Notes: generated by a model from the letters alone, not told the origin. A stretch of 64,000 bases of DNA from Haloarcula vallismortis ATCC 29715 (GCF_000337775.1 NZ_AOLQ01000004.1:62001-126000); one strand, 5' to 3'; positions 23,736 through 33,575 are shown, numbered from the stretch's first letter. Program-made: numbers and translations.

Positions 23736-24062
23736 CTACTGTCCCGGCAGCGGACAGAGGCTTGCGGTCAACACGGCAACGTCGTCAGTGTGGTTGTGCG
23801 CGCCGTGGGCCTGCCCGCGCTCGTTCAGAACAACGCCCGGCGCGGCAATTATTTCCTCGGTGCCGTCTTGCTGGACCGTCACCTCGCCGCGGACGACGTG
23901 GAACACGTTTGTCGCGTCGTCGTGTTCGTGCGGGTCGATTGTCGCGTCCGGCCCCAGCGCGAATGCTTTTACCAGCACGTCGTCTGTTACTGCCAGCTCT
24001 CCGTCGATGACTTCACCGTCAGCCGGTTCGGCGTCGAACTCAGATAATCGGTCGAGCGTCAT
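23736..24062 (-). CDS. Small cupin-domain protein
   Basis: A 108-residue single cupin. The core is TIDPHEHDDATNVFHVVRGEVTVQQDG (metal motif His-X-His with a downstream Glu) followed by VVLNERGQAHGAHNHTDDVAVLTASL. A metal-dependent or small-molecule binding role is likely; substrate unknown. The same strand carries the aldolase downstream and a methyltransferase upstream. No signal peptide. The identity of the cupin branch is not determined. Confidence 0.85.
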   Translation of the reverse strand: MTLDRLSEFDAEPADGEVIDGELAVTDDVLVKAFALGPDATIDPHEHDDATNVFHVVRGEVTVQQDGTEEIIAAPGVVLNERGQAHGAHNHTDDVAVLTASLCPLPGQ

Positions 24063-24185
24063 ATTGGGTCGTCGGGCGGCGCTTCCTTAGCCGTTCGGTT
24101 GCTAGGAACAGATGTGTTCGTTGGAGTCTTGTGAGCACGTGTGGCTGTCAAAACACTCGTTCTCATCGCAGTACAGTCCCATATC

Positions 24186-24914
24186 TCACCTATCTGCTAG
24201 CCGGAACGCGAGACTGTACATCGTCCCGGCTCGCTCTGAGCCGATAGCAGAAACAAGGTTATCAGCCATCGTGGCCAGCGGTTCCCCAACTACGTCTGGA
24301 AGTTCGTCTGCGTACTCACGCACCACATCGCTATGTGCCTCTATGTGCGCCTCGGTCCAGGGCACCGGGTCCAGCAGCGTCTTTCGGCGTTCAATAGCCC
24401 AGCCGTGGTCGGCGAACATCGCGGCCAGCACACCGGCGGGGTAGAACGTCAGCGCTGGCCGACCGTCGACCACCCGCGCGGCGGCGTTCTCCAGTGCAAA
24501 CAGTCGGGTGACGGCCGCACTGGCTGGTGGCACCGCGTAGTCGTCGACAACGAGGTGGCTGTCAGGCCTCGCGACCCGCGCCAGTTCGGCCGCGACAGCG
24601 TTCAGGTCAGCAGGCGGCAGGACGTTACAGAGTCCGTGGGCGGTGACGAGGTCGACGCTGTCGGTCGCAAGCGGCGTCGCCCGGAGGTCGGCCGTAACCA
24701 CGGCCAGCCGGTCGGCGTTGCCGTCGCCAACGCGGTCCCGCACCGTCGCGGCGTGGTCGGCGTCGTTCGTCACTGCGTACACCCGCTTTGCCCCCGCGGT
24801 CAGCAGCCCGGCCGTCGTGTTGCCGACGCCGGCCCCGGCTTCGAGACAGACCTGCCCCGCGACTTGCTGGTCGGCGAGGGCGGCCGTCACCGTCTCCGGA
24901 ACGTCCCCGGTCAC
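24186..24914 (-). CDS. Class I SAM-dependent methyltransferase
   Basis: A 242-residue protein. Motif I is CLEAGAGVGNTTAGLLTAGAKRVYAVTND (residues about 23-52, with a Glu-Ala-Gly-Ala-Gly start rather than the usual DxGxGxG), motif II-like LAVVTADLRATPLATDSVDLVTAHGLCNVLPP. The C-terminal half has two helices with LTFYPAGVLAAMFADHGW. It is separated by two bases from the aldo/keto reductase gene upstream and probably co-transcribed. Substrate unknown. Confidence 0.82.
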   Translation of the reverse strand: MTGDVPETVTAALADQQVAGQVCLEAGAGVGNTTAGLLTAGAKRVYAVTNDADHAATVRDRVGDGNADRLAVVTADLRATPLATDSVDLVTAHGLCNVLPPADLNAVAAELARVARPDSHLVVDDYAVPPASAAVTRLFALENAAARVVDGRPALTFYPAGVLAAMFADHGWAIERRKTLLDPVPWTEAHIEAHSDVVREYADELPDVVGEPLATMADNLVSAIGSERAGTMYSLAFRLADR

Positions 24915-24916
24915 GC

Positions 24917-25801
24917 TCAGTGGTGCAGTTGCTCGGGCACCGGACTGTCGTCGTGTCGCGCTTCTTCGATGAGCGCGCGCTGGCGGGCCTCGTCCATCCC
25001 CTCGGAGCGGCTGGCGGCGTCGAGTACCATTTTGACGAGCTTCGGGTCGCCGGGGCTGACGACGGTATCGAGGCTCTGGGCGGCGGCGAAGTCGAACCGC
25101 TCGCGGATGGCTTCGGGCGTGTCAACCGGCTCGTACCAGTTCGCGTACGGGCGGTCGGCCTCGGCCAGTTCGTCGGTCGGCGGCCACGACCCCTTCGCGA
25201 ACGCCTTGATGCCCAGTGTGCCGATGCCCTCCGATTCACAGCGTTCCAGCACGGCCTCGTAGTCGTACTCGTCGCCGTCCTTCCCGGCGACGACGGGGTT
25301 CAGCGGGAACATCACCGTCTCAAGGTCGTCGATGCGGTCGATGGCGTCGATAATCAGTTGGGGGTTGCCGTGGCTGGTCAGCCCGATGTGGTCGATTTTC
25401 CCCGCCGCCTTCGCCTCGCGTATCGCGTCCAGCGCGCCGCCGTCAGCGGTGATGGTGTCCAGCTCCGCCTCGTACTCCAGCCCATGGATCTGGTAGAGGT
25501 CGATGGTGTCGATACCGAGACGGTTCAGCGACCGGTCGATTTTCTGTGCCGCCCCCTCGTATTCGCGTTCTTGGGTCTTACATCCAAGGAAGACCTCCTC
25601 GCGGTACTGCCGGAGCTTCGGCCCCAGCTTCAACTCGGCGTCGCCGTAGGTCGGGGCCACGTCGAAGTGGTTGACCCCGTGGTCCAGCACGAGTTCGACC
25701 AGCTGGTTCGCACCCTCCTGTTCGAGCCAGTTGAGTGCGATCGAGCCGAACGTCAGCACCGTACTCTCCTGTCCAGTGTCGCCCAGCGCTCGGGTCTCCA
25801 T
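24917..25801 (-). CDS. Aldo/keto reductase family protein
   Basis: A 294-residue TIM-barrel oxidoreductase. Residues of the aldo/keto reductase catalytic tetrad are visible: Asp47 and Tyr52 (HFDVAPTYGDAE), Lys75 (FLGCKTQER) and His106 (LYQIHGLEY). NADPH-binding residues are at the C-terminal half (ALGIKAFAKGSW). The sequence is closest in style to the archaeal/bacterial AKRs of unknown substrate. It is first in an apparent minus-strand cluster with the methyltransferase, cupin and aldolase genes; a linked role in small-molecule metabolism is possible. Confidence 0.9.
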   Translation of the reverse strand: METRALGDTGQESTVLTFGSIALNWLEQEGANQLVELVLDHGVNHFDVAPTYGDAELKLGPKLRQYREEVFLGCKTQEREYEGAAQKIDRSLNRLGIDTIDLYQIHGLEYEAELDTITADGGALDAIREAKAAGKIDHIGLTSHGNPQLIIDAIDRIDDLETVMFPLNPVVAGKDGDEYDYEAVLERCESEGIGTLGIKAFAKGSWPPTDELAEADRPYANWYEPVDTPEAIRERFDFAAAQSLDTVVSPGDPKLVKMVLDAASRSEGMDEARQRALIEEARHDDSPVPEQLHH

Positions 25802-25927
25802 ACCGGCGTGACGGCCCGGAGCCCAATAACCGTTGGTCGCTGGCGGCTCAGCCAGTCTGGATGCCGGACTGCGACGTCATTCCCCGGCCGGGGTTTATTA
25901 TTTCCGCAGTCCGAACGGGATGTATAG

Positions 25928-26887
25928 ATGTTTGGGAGAGAACAATTGTTCTCGGCGATGACGGCGTCGTACGTGATCGCGGTCACGCTCGCACTCGTCA
26001 TCGCCGCGATTTTCGCGCCGGTCATCTGGAACGGCGTGCCAAGCGGTGGTGACGACGACCCGAGCGTCGCCGTCATCACCCTTCGCGGCGGCACGACCGA
26101 CGCGAACGTCAACGCCGTCACGCAAGACCTCCGCGAGGCACGGACCAACGAATCAATCGAGGCGGTCGTCCTTCGGGTCGACAGTCCCGGTGGCCCGGTC
26201 GATTCCAGCGAGGAGTTCTACCTCGCGGTGAACCGGACGGCCAGCGAGATGCCAGTCGTCGCCTACGTCGAGGGGACCGCTGCTTCGGGGGGCTACTACG
26301 GCATCACACCGGCCGACGAGATCGTCGTCAAGCCGAGTTCGAACGTCGGTAGCATCGGCGTCATCGTTCAGGCCCCGCTGAGCCTCATCGAGCAGGTCGA
26401 ACAGCAGGGCGAGACGTTCGTCCGCTCGGGGCCGGACAAGGCACAGATAAGTAAGGACGGCCTCCGCGAGGACATCGAGGTCCTCCAGCGGTCCTTCGTC
26501 GGGACGGTCATGCGCCACCGGGGTGAGGAACTGACGGTCTCCCGCGAAGAAGTCGCCAACGGCGGTACGTATCTGGGCGCAGAAGCGACCCAGAATGGCT
26601 TCGCCGACCGAATCGGCGACACCGAACTGGCTATCGAGCGGGCCGCCGCGCTCTCGGACGACATCGATGGCGACCGGTATGACGTGGTGTATCAGGGCAG
26701 TGGCGGTGCCGAGTTCAACGTCATCATTGTCCCTGCCGGCGCTGAAACCGTGCAGGGCGCGAACAACGTGACCTATCTCGTCCATCCCGACGACAGCGAG
26801 ACGACGTTCCGAGAACCGGTGAAGTACTACGCCGTCTGGGGAATCCCTGCCGAAGACAACAATGCAACGGTGATCCGCAATGACTGA
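25928..26887 (+). CDS. sppA: SppA-type signal peptide peptidase (S49)
   Basis: A 319-residue membrane-anchored serine protease. An N-terminal transmembrane helix (TASYVIAVTLALVIAAIFAPVIW) is followed by the S49 core with VVLRVDSPGGPVDSSEEF, then VEGTAASGGYYGITPADEI containing the probable nucleophile Ser120, and a probable general base Lys171 in SGPDKAQIS, 51 residues apart as in archaeal SppA. It is expected to degrade residual signal peptides or membrane peptides on the external face. Its 3' end overlaps the start of the next gene by eight bases. Confidence 0.93.
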   Translation: MFGREQLFSAMTASYVIAVTLALVIAAIFAPVIWNGVPSGGDDDPSVAVITLRGGTTDANVNAVTQDLREARTNESIEAVVLRVDSPGGPVDSSEEFYLAVNRTASEMPVVAYVEGTAASGGYYGITPADEIVVKPSSNVGSIGVIVQAPLSLIEQVEQQGETFVRSGPDKAQISKDGLREDIEVLQRSFVGTVMRHRGEELTVSREEVANGGTYLGAEATQNGFADRIGDTELAIERAAALSDDIDGDRYDVVYQGSGGAEFNVIIVPAGAETVQGANNVTYLVHPDDSETTFREPVKYYAVWGIPAEDNNATVIRND

Positions 26888-27935
26888 GGGCCGTATCGTC
26901 AAGCCGCTTGCCGTGTTCATCGTCGTTCTCGTCGTGATACTGGGCGGGACGTTCCTCCTCGCAGTCGTCAATCCCGGGTCGTCGGGACCGCCCGATGGCC
27001 AGTCTATCGATGGCCAATCGCCGTCGCAGTACCAGCCTGACGCCGTCAACGCACCCGTCGACCCGGAGGACGGGGAGATATCGATCGACACCGACGGGAG
27101 TGACAAGCGGATTCTCGTCGATACGAGCCACGGGAATCAGGTGTCCGAATCCGAACTCGAACCGATTACCGAGGCCGTGTTCGAGGCGGGCCATACCATC
27201 GAGTACGGCACGTCCGGCACCGCTTCGTTCGCCGACTCGCTGGGCCAGTACGACGGTGTGCTCATCGTCCAGCCGCTCGGAAGCTACTCCCAAGAAGAGC
27301 GCGATGCGCTGCAGGAGTACACCGAGGACGGCGGGCGCGTTGTCATCCTCGCCGAACCGACACAGACCCGCCTGTCGACTGGATTCACTCAGTCGACGAC
27401 GACCGTGTCGTTCGGAGCCAACAACGCCACCGAACAGTACGGCATCCGGATGGGTGCCGAACAGTTGTACAATGTCGATGACAGGGCCAACGACAACAAC
27501 TTCAAAGCCATCTACGCGTCGCCAAGCGATGACGGCGAACTGACTGACGGTGTCGAGACGATTACGTTTGACACCGCCGGCTACGCGGTGGTGAACGGCG
27601 ATGCCGAAACGAAGTTCACCGCTGCCGAGGGCACCCGGACGCTGGAGACGCGGCGCACCGGTACGTACGCAACAGTCGTCCGTAACGACAATATGGTGTT
27701 TGTCGCCGACTCGACGCTCGTCGGGAGTTCCGAGATATACGACGCCGACAACGAGGTGTTCATCGGGAACCTGCTCTCGTTCCTGCTCGACGGCGAGGCA
27801 CCCGATCCGGACGGTGGCGCGACCCCAAGTGCTGGGTTCGGGACTGGTGACAGTGCTTCCACTCCGGCCGAAACACCGTCGGAGCCGACCCCGACTCCCA
27901 CGCCGACGCCTGCTCCCACCCCGAGCGGGTCCTGA
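26880..27935 (+). CDS. Membrane-anchored DUF4350-like protein with Thr/Pro tail
   Basis: A 351-residue protein. Residues 1-35 hold a signal-anchor helix (VKPLAVFIVVLVVILGGTFLLAVVNP). The mid region (about 75-280) reads like the GATase-like DUF4350 domain: ILVDTSHGNQVSESELEPITEAVF, YDGVLIVQPLGSYSQEERDALQEYTEDGGRVVIL. The tail is low-complexity (PTPTPTPTPAPTPSGS), typical of surface-exposed haloarchaeal proteins. It overlaps sppA by eight bases, so the pair is translationally linked. Function unknown; the partnership suggests membrane protein or peptide processing. Confidence 0.75.
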   Translation: MTEGRIVKPLAVFIVVLVVILGGTFLLAVVNPGSSGPPDGQSIDGQSPSQYQPDAVNAPVDPEDGEISIDTDGSDKRILVDTSHGNQVSESELEPITEAVFEAGHTIEYGTSGTASFADSLGQYDGVLIVQPLGSYSQEERDALQEYTEDGGRVVILAEPTQTRLSTGFTQSTTTVSFGANNATEQYGIRMGAEQLYNVDDRANDNNFKAIYASPSDDGELTDGVETITFDTAGYAVVNGDAETKFTAAEGTRTLETRRTGTYATVVRNDNMVFVADSTLVGSSEIYDADNEVFIGNLLSFLLDGEAPDPDGGATPSAGFGTGDSASTPAETPSEPTPTPTPTPAPTPSGS

Positions 27936-27950
27936 CTCGGGCCGCTCAAA

Positions 27951-28481
27951 CTATCGGTCACTGATTCTGATCGTCGTCTCGCTGTACAGGCCACGCTCGG
28001 CGGCGTCGGCCACACTCAGCCCCGCACCGATGGTGTACTCCCCGGCCGGCGCGGGCTCCCACTCGTCGTCGCTGACCCGGAACATCCGGTCCCATTGCCG
28101 CCTGAACCGCTTTCGCTCGCTGCGGCCGAACCGGAGACTGCTGTCATCGCTGGGCACGCTATCGACGTGGGACGCCTCGGGCACGCCATCGACGTACCAC
28201 GTCCATGGTCGTAGTGAGTCCGTCGGGAGCGTTATCGGCACCGGAAGCGCGTTCCGCATCGTCACGACGAACGGCACCTTGGTTCCAGCCGGATACGACG
28301 TCTCTGGGACCTCGATATCGACCGACACGGCGCGATAGCGGAGCCACGTCGGCACCAGCAGGTCGCTCCAGGCCCCGCCGTCGATGCTGCGTGTGGCCTG
28401 TGGCTGCGTCCGGCGTTCGGTGGGGGCCTGTGGCTCCTCGTCGTCGCGGTGGAGCGCTCCCGAGTCGTAGATGCGACGCAT
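27951..28481 (-). CDS. Hypothetical protein with BsuPI-like strand-rich domain
   Basis: A protein of about 176 residues starting MRRIYDSGALHRDDEE. After a charged, low-complexity first 40 residues comes a strand-rich domain (AVSVDIEVPETSYPAGTKVPFVVTMRNALPVPITLPTDS, SLRFGRSERKRFRRQW) like the intracellular proteinase inhibitor BsuPI family, which has an Ig-like fold. No signal peptide. The start nine codons further upstream (MRTPTHVLT) is possible. It converges with the DUF4350 gene 15 bases away. The BsuPI relation is only a pattern-level guess. Confidence 0.6.
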   Translation of the reverse strand: MRRIYDSGALHRDDEEPQAPTERRTQPQATRSIDGGAWSDLLVPTWLRYRAVSVDIEVPETSYPAGTKVPFVVTMRNALPVPITLPTDSLRPWTWYVDGVPEASHVDSVPSDDSSLRFGRSERKRFRRQWDRMFRVSDDEWEPAPAGEYTIGAGLSVADAAERGLYSETTIRISDR

Positions 28482-28575
28482 TGTCAGCACATGGGTCGGT
28501 GTGCGCAAAAGTGTCTCGCCGTGTCAATGCCACTGTTAAGCGGTGTCTGGTCACTCATACCCGTAGAACAGGAGA

Positions 28576-28590
28576 TGAACGTATAGTTCA
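28576..28590. promoter_or_regulatory. Short perfect palindrome in the kinase upstream region
   Basis: TGAACGTATAGTTCA (TGAAC, five-base spacer, GTTCA) about 90 bases upstream of the histidine kinase gene at 28679. Such 5-5-5 palindromes can occur by chance, so this is a weak operator candidate. A TATA-like stretch (GTATATGAC) follows at 28610-28620. Confidence 0.25.
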
Positions 28591-28678
28591 ACTACCTGTC
28601 AATACGCCGCGTATATGACAAATAGCCAAACACACTAAGTGGCCTGCCCTCTCAGGTGCCAACAAGCCTCTTGCCCTG

Positions 28679-31024
28679 ATGCTATCGACACGTGACACGG
28701 TTCGGCTGTTGATCGTCGACGACGAGCCGGATTTCGCCGAGACAGCTGCTGCGTTCCTTGAGCGCGAGGACGACCGACTCCGCGTGGAGACAGTGTCGAA
28801 GGCGGAAGACGCGCTGGAGCGACTCGAAGCCACCACTTTTGACTGTATCGTGTCGGACTACGACATGCCCGGACGCGACGGCATCGAGTTCCTTGAAGCC
28901 GTCCGCGAGGAATACCCCGACCTCCCGCTCATTCTGTTCACCGGCAAAGGGAGCGAAGAGGTCGCAAGCGACGCTATCTCGGCCGGTGTCACTGACTACC
29001 TGCAGAAGAACGGTGGCACAGACCAGTACACGTTGCTGGCTAACCGCGTCCAGAACGCGGTGGAAGCGAGACAGTCGGTGACCGAGGCGAAGCGCCGGCG
29101 ACACCGACTCGAACAGATCCTCAAGACCGTCCCGTCGTGTGTCGTGCAACTCGACCGTGATGGCCGGTTCGTGTTCGCCAATCAGCGCGCCGTCGACGTT
29201 CTCGGACTGTCACAGTCGGCGGTGAAAGACCGGACCTACAACGACCCGGAGTGGGGTATCCGGGACCTCGACGGGAACCCGATACCGGACGCGGAACTCC
29301 CGTTTCGGCAGGTGTTTGAAACCGGCGCCCCCCTCTACGACGCCCGTCACAAGATCCGCTGGCCGAACGGTGCCGAGAAGGTGCTTTCGGTGAACGGCGC
29401 GCCGCTGTTCGACGACGACGGCGCTGTCGAAAGCGTCGTGTGCACGCTGACAGATATGACCGGGCAGCGCGAACGGAAACGCGATCTACAAGAAACCCAG
29501 CGCCGACTGCAACTGGCTCTAGAGGGCAGCGAAACGGGTATCTGGGAATGGGACTGCGAGACGAACGAGGTCGTGTGGAACGACACGCTCGAACAGCTCA
29601 TGGGCTTCGAGCCCGGAGAGTTCGACGGCACGCTGTCGGCCGTGCTCGACCTGATCCATCCGGAGGACCGCCCTGAATTCCGCGAGCAGATAGAGCGCGC
29701 AGTCGAGACGGACAGCATCTACGACGGGGAGTTCCGGTTCATTGATTGTGACGGCGACGTACAGTGGGGGTCCGTTCGAGGGCAGCCCGTTGAGTACGAC
29801 GGCAGTGCGCTGATGGTCGGCGTCCACCACGACATTACCGAGCGAAAAGAACGCGAGCGTGAACTGGAGGTCATGCAGCGCCGTCTTGAAGCGATTCTGG
29901 AAAACACCACGGCCCCGATGTTCATGAAAGACGACGAGGGGCGGTACATCTTCGTTAACCACGGCTATCGGGAGATGATTGGACTCGCTGACGAGGAGAT
30001 CGTTGGCCGAACGGATTACGAGTTGTTCCCCGAAGCGATGGCTGACACAGTGTGGGCAAACGACCGTGCAGTCCTCCAGACCGGGCAACCGCTAGAGGTC
30101 GAGGAGCGCATCATTGTTGACGGCGAGCCACGCCAGTACCTCTCGACGAAGGTCCCGATATACGATACGGGCGAGCGGTCTGACCCGGACAACCCGGTCG
30201 CCGTGTTCGGCGTCGCAAGCAACATCACTGACATCCGCAATCAGGAGCAGGAACTACAGCGCGAGCGCGACCGGCTCGCCGAGTTCGCCAGCGTCGTCAG
30301 CCACGACCTTCGCAGCCCCTTGAGCGTCGCACAGGGGCGACTGAAGCTCGCCCGCAAGACCGGTGATGAGAGCCATCTGGCGGGAATCGAGACTGCACTC
30401 GACCGGATGGAGCGCATCATCGATGACGTGTTGCTCCTTGCTCGACAGGGGCGCGACATCCAGGAGACCGAACTGGTCTCGCTCCGTAGCGCGGTCACGG
30501 ATGCGTGGGAGATGGTCTCTCAGGATACAGAGGACGGGACCCTCGTCTTCGCTGCTACTGACGAGCGGGACGTGATGATCACCGCCGACCGGCCACGTCT
30601 GCTGCAACTGCTCGAAAACCTGCTCCGAAACAGTGTGGAACACGGTTCCACGAGCCGTCCAGCGGAGGTCGACGACAGTACGGAGCACGGGTCGGCAGAG
30701 CCACCGTCACAGGAACGGACGGATGTGGACCACGGCGCTACGAGCAGCCAGACGAAGCCGGAGGACACAGCCGACGGTGAGGGCGTGACAATTTCTATTG
30801 GAATCCTCGAAGACGGGTTCTACGTCGCGGACGACGGCCCCGGCGTCTCGGGAGCCGAGCGCGGAGCACTGTTCGAGGCGGGATACTCGACCGATGACGA
30901 CGGCACCGGGTTCGGACTGGCGATTGTCGACCGCATCGCTGAGGCCCATGGCTGGACGGTCGGCGTGACGGACAGCGCCGATGGCGGGGCACGCTTCGAA
31001 ATTACCGGCGTCGAGTTTGCATAG
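28679..31024 (+). CDS. Receiver-PAS hybrid histidine kinase with tandem 15-residue repeats
   Basis: A 781-residue cytosolic signalling protein. An N-terminal receiver domain has the phospho-acceptor Asp60 (CIVSDYDMPG). Three PAS domains follow (about 130-260, 270-395, 400-530), with PAC-like ends. The kinase core has HisKA His542 (FASVVSHDLRSPLSVAQGRL), an N-box (LLENLLRNSVEHGSTS), G1 (YVADDGPGVSG) and G2 (GTGFGLAIVD). Within the ATPase domain, residues 653-697 are three imperfect 15-residue tandem repeats (VEHGSTSRPAEVDDS, TEHGSAEPPSQERTD, VDHGATSSQTKPEDT). Stimulus and output are unknown; haloarchaeal kinases of this layout are typically orphan. Confidence 0.93.
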   Translation: MLSTRDTVRLLIVDDEPDFAETAAAFLEREDDRLRVETVSKAEDALERLEATTFDCIVSDYDMPGRDGIEFLEAVREEYPDLPLILFTGKGSEEVASDAISAGVTDYLQKNGGTDQYTLLANRVQNAVEARQSVTEAKRRRHRLEQILKTVPSCVVQLDRDGRFVFANQRAVDVLGLSQSAVKDRTYNDPEWGIRDLDGNPIPDAELPFRQVFETGAPLYDARHKIRWPNGAEKVLSVNGAPLFDDDGAVESVVCTLTDMTGQRERKRDLQETQRRLQLALEGSETGIWEWDCETNEVVWNDTLEQLMGFEPGEFDGTLSAVLDLIHPEDRPEFREQIERAVETDSIYDGEFRFIDCDGDVQWGSVRGQPVEYDGSALMVGVHHDITERKERERELEVMQRRLEAILENTTAPMFMKDDEGRYIFVNHGYREMIGLADEEIVGRTDYELFPEAMADTVWANDRAVLQTGQPLEVEERIIVDGEPRQYLSTKVPIYDTGERSDPDNPVAVFGVASNITDIRNQEQELQRERDRLAEFASVVSHDLRSPLSVAQGRLKLARKTGDESHLAGIETALDRMERIIDDVLLLARQGRDIQETELVSLRSAVTDAWEMVSQDTEDGTLVFAATDERDVMITADRPRLLQLLENLLRNSVEHGSTSRPAEVDDSTEHGSAEPPSQERTDVDHGATSSQTKPEDTADGEGVTISIGILEDGFYVADDGPGVSGAERGALFEAGYSTDDDGTGFGLAIVDRIAEAHGWTVGVTDSADGGARFEITGVEFA
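30635..30769 (+). repeat. Three tandem 45-bp repeats inside the kinase ATPase domain
   Basis: Three in-frame units of exactly 45 bp at 30635-30679, 30680-30724 and 30725-30769, each starting with codons for (V/T)-(E/D)-H-G. They sit directly after the conserved N-box asparagine and duplicate its VEHG motif. An in-frame period of 45 bp could expand or contract by slippage without breaking the frame. The first unit is the native N-box. Confidence 0.75.
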
Positions 31025-31066
31025 CGAGCGGGTCGCGTCCCGTCCCGCACTGGCGGTCTGGCCGGG

Positions 31067-32383
31067 CTACCCGGTCCGCGTTGGCGTATCCGGATACGCG
31101 TCGTCGTACAGCAGGCAGGCGATGCGGTGGTCGTCACCGACGTCGAACAGCGCGGGGTCGGTTCGCTCACAGGGGGACTCGAAGGCGTCGCTCATCACCG
31201 TCCGAGCGGCTTCGAAAGCCCCGTCGTGTAGGTGGTCGAGGGCCGTCCCAAACACTTCCTCGGCCTCGCGGTCGCCAATCGGGTCCGGGAGGCCGAACTC
31301 GGCGCGGACCCGCGTGTCGAGGGCCGACCGCGAGAGCTGGCCGAGGTCCTCGTTCTCGACGCCCTCCTGCACTGCGGTCACCGCTTTCAGCGAGTCGGCG
31401 CTCCGGAGCCGCTGTGTCAGGTCCATCAGTGACCGCCACTCAGACTGTGCCATGTCTGTCCCCTCGGGCTGGATGACCTTCGGACAGCGGGTGTGGAACC
31501 GACAGCCCGACGGGGGGTTCAGCGGCGATGGAACGTCGCCGGAGAGAAAAATACGGTCGCCCTCCCAGCCGGGGTCCGGCTCCGGAATGGCGGACAGCAG
31601 CGCCTCGGCGTAGGGGTGATACGGCGGCTGAAACACGTCCTCGGTCGGACCGATCTCGGCAAACTCTCCGAGATAGAGGACGCCGACGCGGTCGGCAATG
31701 TGTTCGACGACGCTGAGGTCGTGGGCGATGACGATGTAGGAGAGGCCGAACTCCGACTGCAGGTCCGCAAGCAGGTTCAGAATCTGGGCCTGCACGCTCA
31801 CGTCTAGCGCCGAGACAGGTTCGTCACAGACGATGACTTCGGGGTCAACGGCGAGCGCGCGGGCGATGCCGATACGCTGGCGCTGGCCGCCTGAGAACTC
31901 GTGCGGGTAGCGGTGGGCGTGTCGCTGATTGAGCCCCACAGTTTCCAGCAGGTCGCTGACGCGCTCGGCTCGGGCCTCGCCCTCGGCGATGTCGTGGATG
32001 TCCAGCGGCTCGCCGACGATGTCGCCGACCGTCAGCCGCGGATTGAGGCTGGCGAAAGGGTCCTGAAAGATGTACTGGATGTCTTTTCGGAGCGCCCGTA
32101 GGCGGTCGTCAGAGGCCGCTGTCAGGTCCTCGCCCTCGTAACGGACCGTCCCGGCCGTGGGTTCGATAAGCTGCAGGAGGCTCCGAGCGAGCGTGGTCTT
32201 GCCACAGCCGGACTCCCCGACGATACCAAGGGTCTCCCCGGGGTATAGCTCCAGGTCGACGCCGTCCAGTGCCTTCACCTCCTGACTCCGGCCCAGCAGG
32301 GTATCGACGAGGCCCCCGCCGGATTCATAGTACTTTGTGAGATCCTCGACCTCCAGAACGGGGCTGTCGGCCGTCCTAGCCAT
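31067..32383 (-). CDS. oppF: Dipeptide/oligopeptide ABC transporter ATP-binding protein (OppF/DppF-type)
   Basis: About 438 residues starting [21 protein letters not shown]. The ATPase core holds Walker A ([18 protein letters not shown]), signature [16 protein letters not shown], Walker [15 protein letters not shown] and a HDL switch ([12 protein letters not shown]). The family-specific C-terminal cysteine region with FHTRCPKV is present. An added C-terminal region of about 150 residues is longer than in bacterial OppF. Its ATG overlaps the oppD stop by eight bases. It is the last gene of the operon and hydrolyses ATP with OppD to drive uptake. Confidence 0.95.
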   Translation of the reverse strand: MARTADSPVLEVEDLTKYYESGGGLVDTLLGRSQEVKALDGVDLELYPGETLGIVGESGCGKTTLARSLLQLIEPTAGTVRYEGEDLTAASDDRLRALRKDIQYIFQDPFASLNPRLTVGDIVGEPLDIHDIAEGEARAERVSDLLETVGLNQRHAHRYPHEFSGGQRQRIGIARALAVDPEVIVCDEPVSALDVSVQAQILNLLADLQSEFGLSYIVIAHDLSVVEHIADRVGVLYLGEFAEIGPTEDVFQPPYHPYAEALLSAIPEPDPGWEGDRIFLSGDVPSPLNPPSGCRFHTRCPKVIQPEGTDMAQSEWRSLMDLTQRLRSADSLKAVTAVQEGVENEDLGQLSRSALDTRVRAEFGLPDPIGDREAEEVFGTALDHLHDGAFEAARTVMSDAFESPCERTDPALFDVGDDHRIACLLYDDAYPDTPTRTG

Positions 32384-33575
32384 CCTGCTGGCCTCCCGTA
32401 TCCTCGTCCGGGTCGTCTTGGTCCAGCAGGTCGGTATCGCTTCCGACCGGGTCGGAATCGGCGGGAAGCGGGTCGGAGTCGGCCCGGTGCTGCTCGGCGT
32501 CCGGCGCGTGGATACGGGAGTTCGACTGTGGCTCGCTGGGCGGCGCGTCACGGCCTGTCACCTCGACCTCGTAATCCAGTTCGCTGTCGAGGTCGCCAGT
32601 GTATGCAAGGCAGGCCGCTGCCCGGTCGGACAGCCCAACGGCGTCGCCGGTGTCGGGATCGACCAGCGCCGGCTGTTTGCGCGTACACACCTCCTCGGCG
32701 AAAGGACACCGCGGGTGGAAGCTACAGCCAGAGGGGACCTCGACGAGGTCCGGCATGGTCCCGGGAATTGTCTGGAGGCGGTCCTGCTCGTCGCCGATGC
32801 GGGGGATAGCGCTCATCAGCCCGACGGTGTAGGGGTGTTTCGGGTCGTAGTACAGCTCCTCGACGGTCGCCTTCTCGACGGCGCGGCCGGCGTACATCAC
32901 CATCACCCGGTCACACATCTCTGCGATGACGCCGAGGTCGTGGGTGATGAGCTGAATCGCTGTGTCGTACTCCTCTGCGAGATGTTCGAGGCGGTCCAGA
33001 ATCTTCGCCTCGATGGTCACGTCGAGCGCCGTCGTCGGCTCGTCGGCGATGAGCAGGTCGGGGTCACAGGACAGCGCCATCGCGATGACGACCCGCTGTT
33101 GCATACCCCCGGAGAACTCGTGGGGGTAGTCGTCGTAGCGGGCTGCCGGCTCGGGAATGCCCACGTCATCGAGCAGGCGGATAGCCCGCTTGCGGGCGGC
33201 CGTGTCGTCGTAGTCGAGGTGGTGGCGCACCGCCTCGGCGATCTGCTCGCCGACGGTGTAGACTGGGTTGAGCGCAGTTTGTGCGTCCTGAAATATCATC
33301 GCGATGTCGTTGCCCCGTACGTCGCGCACGTCGGACTCGGACATCGACAGCAGGTCCTCGCCGTCGAAACGGACGGTCCCGCTCTCGATACGCCCGGGCT
33401 CTTCGATGAGTCGCAGTACCGATAGCGCGGTGACGCTCTTGCCCGCGCCGCTCTCGCCGACGACGCCGAACGTCTCGCCGCGTTCGATATGAAAGGAGAG
33501 GCCGTCGACGGCGGTGACGACGCCCTCCTCGGTGTAGAACTTGACCGTGAGGTCCTCGACTTCCAGCAGCGCCAT
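32376..33575 (-). CDS. oppD: Dipeptide/oligopeptide ABC transporter ATP-binding protein (OppD/DppD-type)
   Basis: A 399-residue ATPase: [20 protein letters not shown], Walker [20 protein letters not shown], signature [35 protein letters not shown], and the TM-associated C-terminal CxF-type cluster ([14 protein letters not shown]). A long Pro/Asp-rich tail follows the conserved region. One base overlaps the upstream permease gene and eight bases the downstream ATPase. It pairs with OppF. Confidence 0.95.
   Translation of the reverse strand: MALLEVEDLTVKFYTEEGVVTAVDGLSFHIERGETFGVVGESGAGKSVTALSVLRLIEEPGRIESGTVRFDGEDLLSMSESDVRDVRGNDIAMIFQDAQTALNPVYTVGEQIAEAVRHHLDYDDTAARKRAIRLLDDVGIPEPAARYDDYPHEFSGGMQQRVVIAMALSCDPDLLIADEPTTALDVTIEAKILDRLEHLAEEYDTAIQLITHDLGVIAEMCDRVMVMYAGRAVEKATVEELYYDPKHPYTVGLMSAIPRIGDEQDRLQTIPGTMPDLVEVPSGCSFHPRCPFAEEVCTRKQPALVDPDTGDAVGLSDRAAACLAYTGDLDSELDYEVEVTGRDAPPSEPQSNSRIHAPDAEQHRADSDPLPADSDPVGSDTDLLDQDDPDEDTGGQQDG

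Noticed and set aside
28576-28590. TGAAC-N5-GTTCA palindrome as an operator
   Set aside because: Five-base arms occur by chance and no second copy was seen; listed with low confidence only.
32337-33425. 362-codon plus-strand frame across oppD
   Set aside because: Shadow of a complete ATPase gene.
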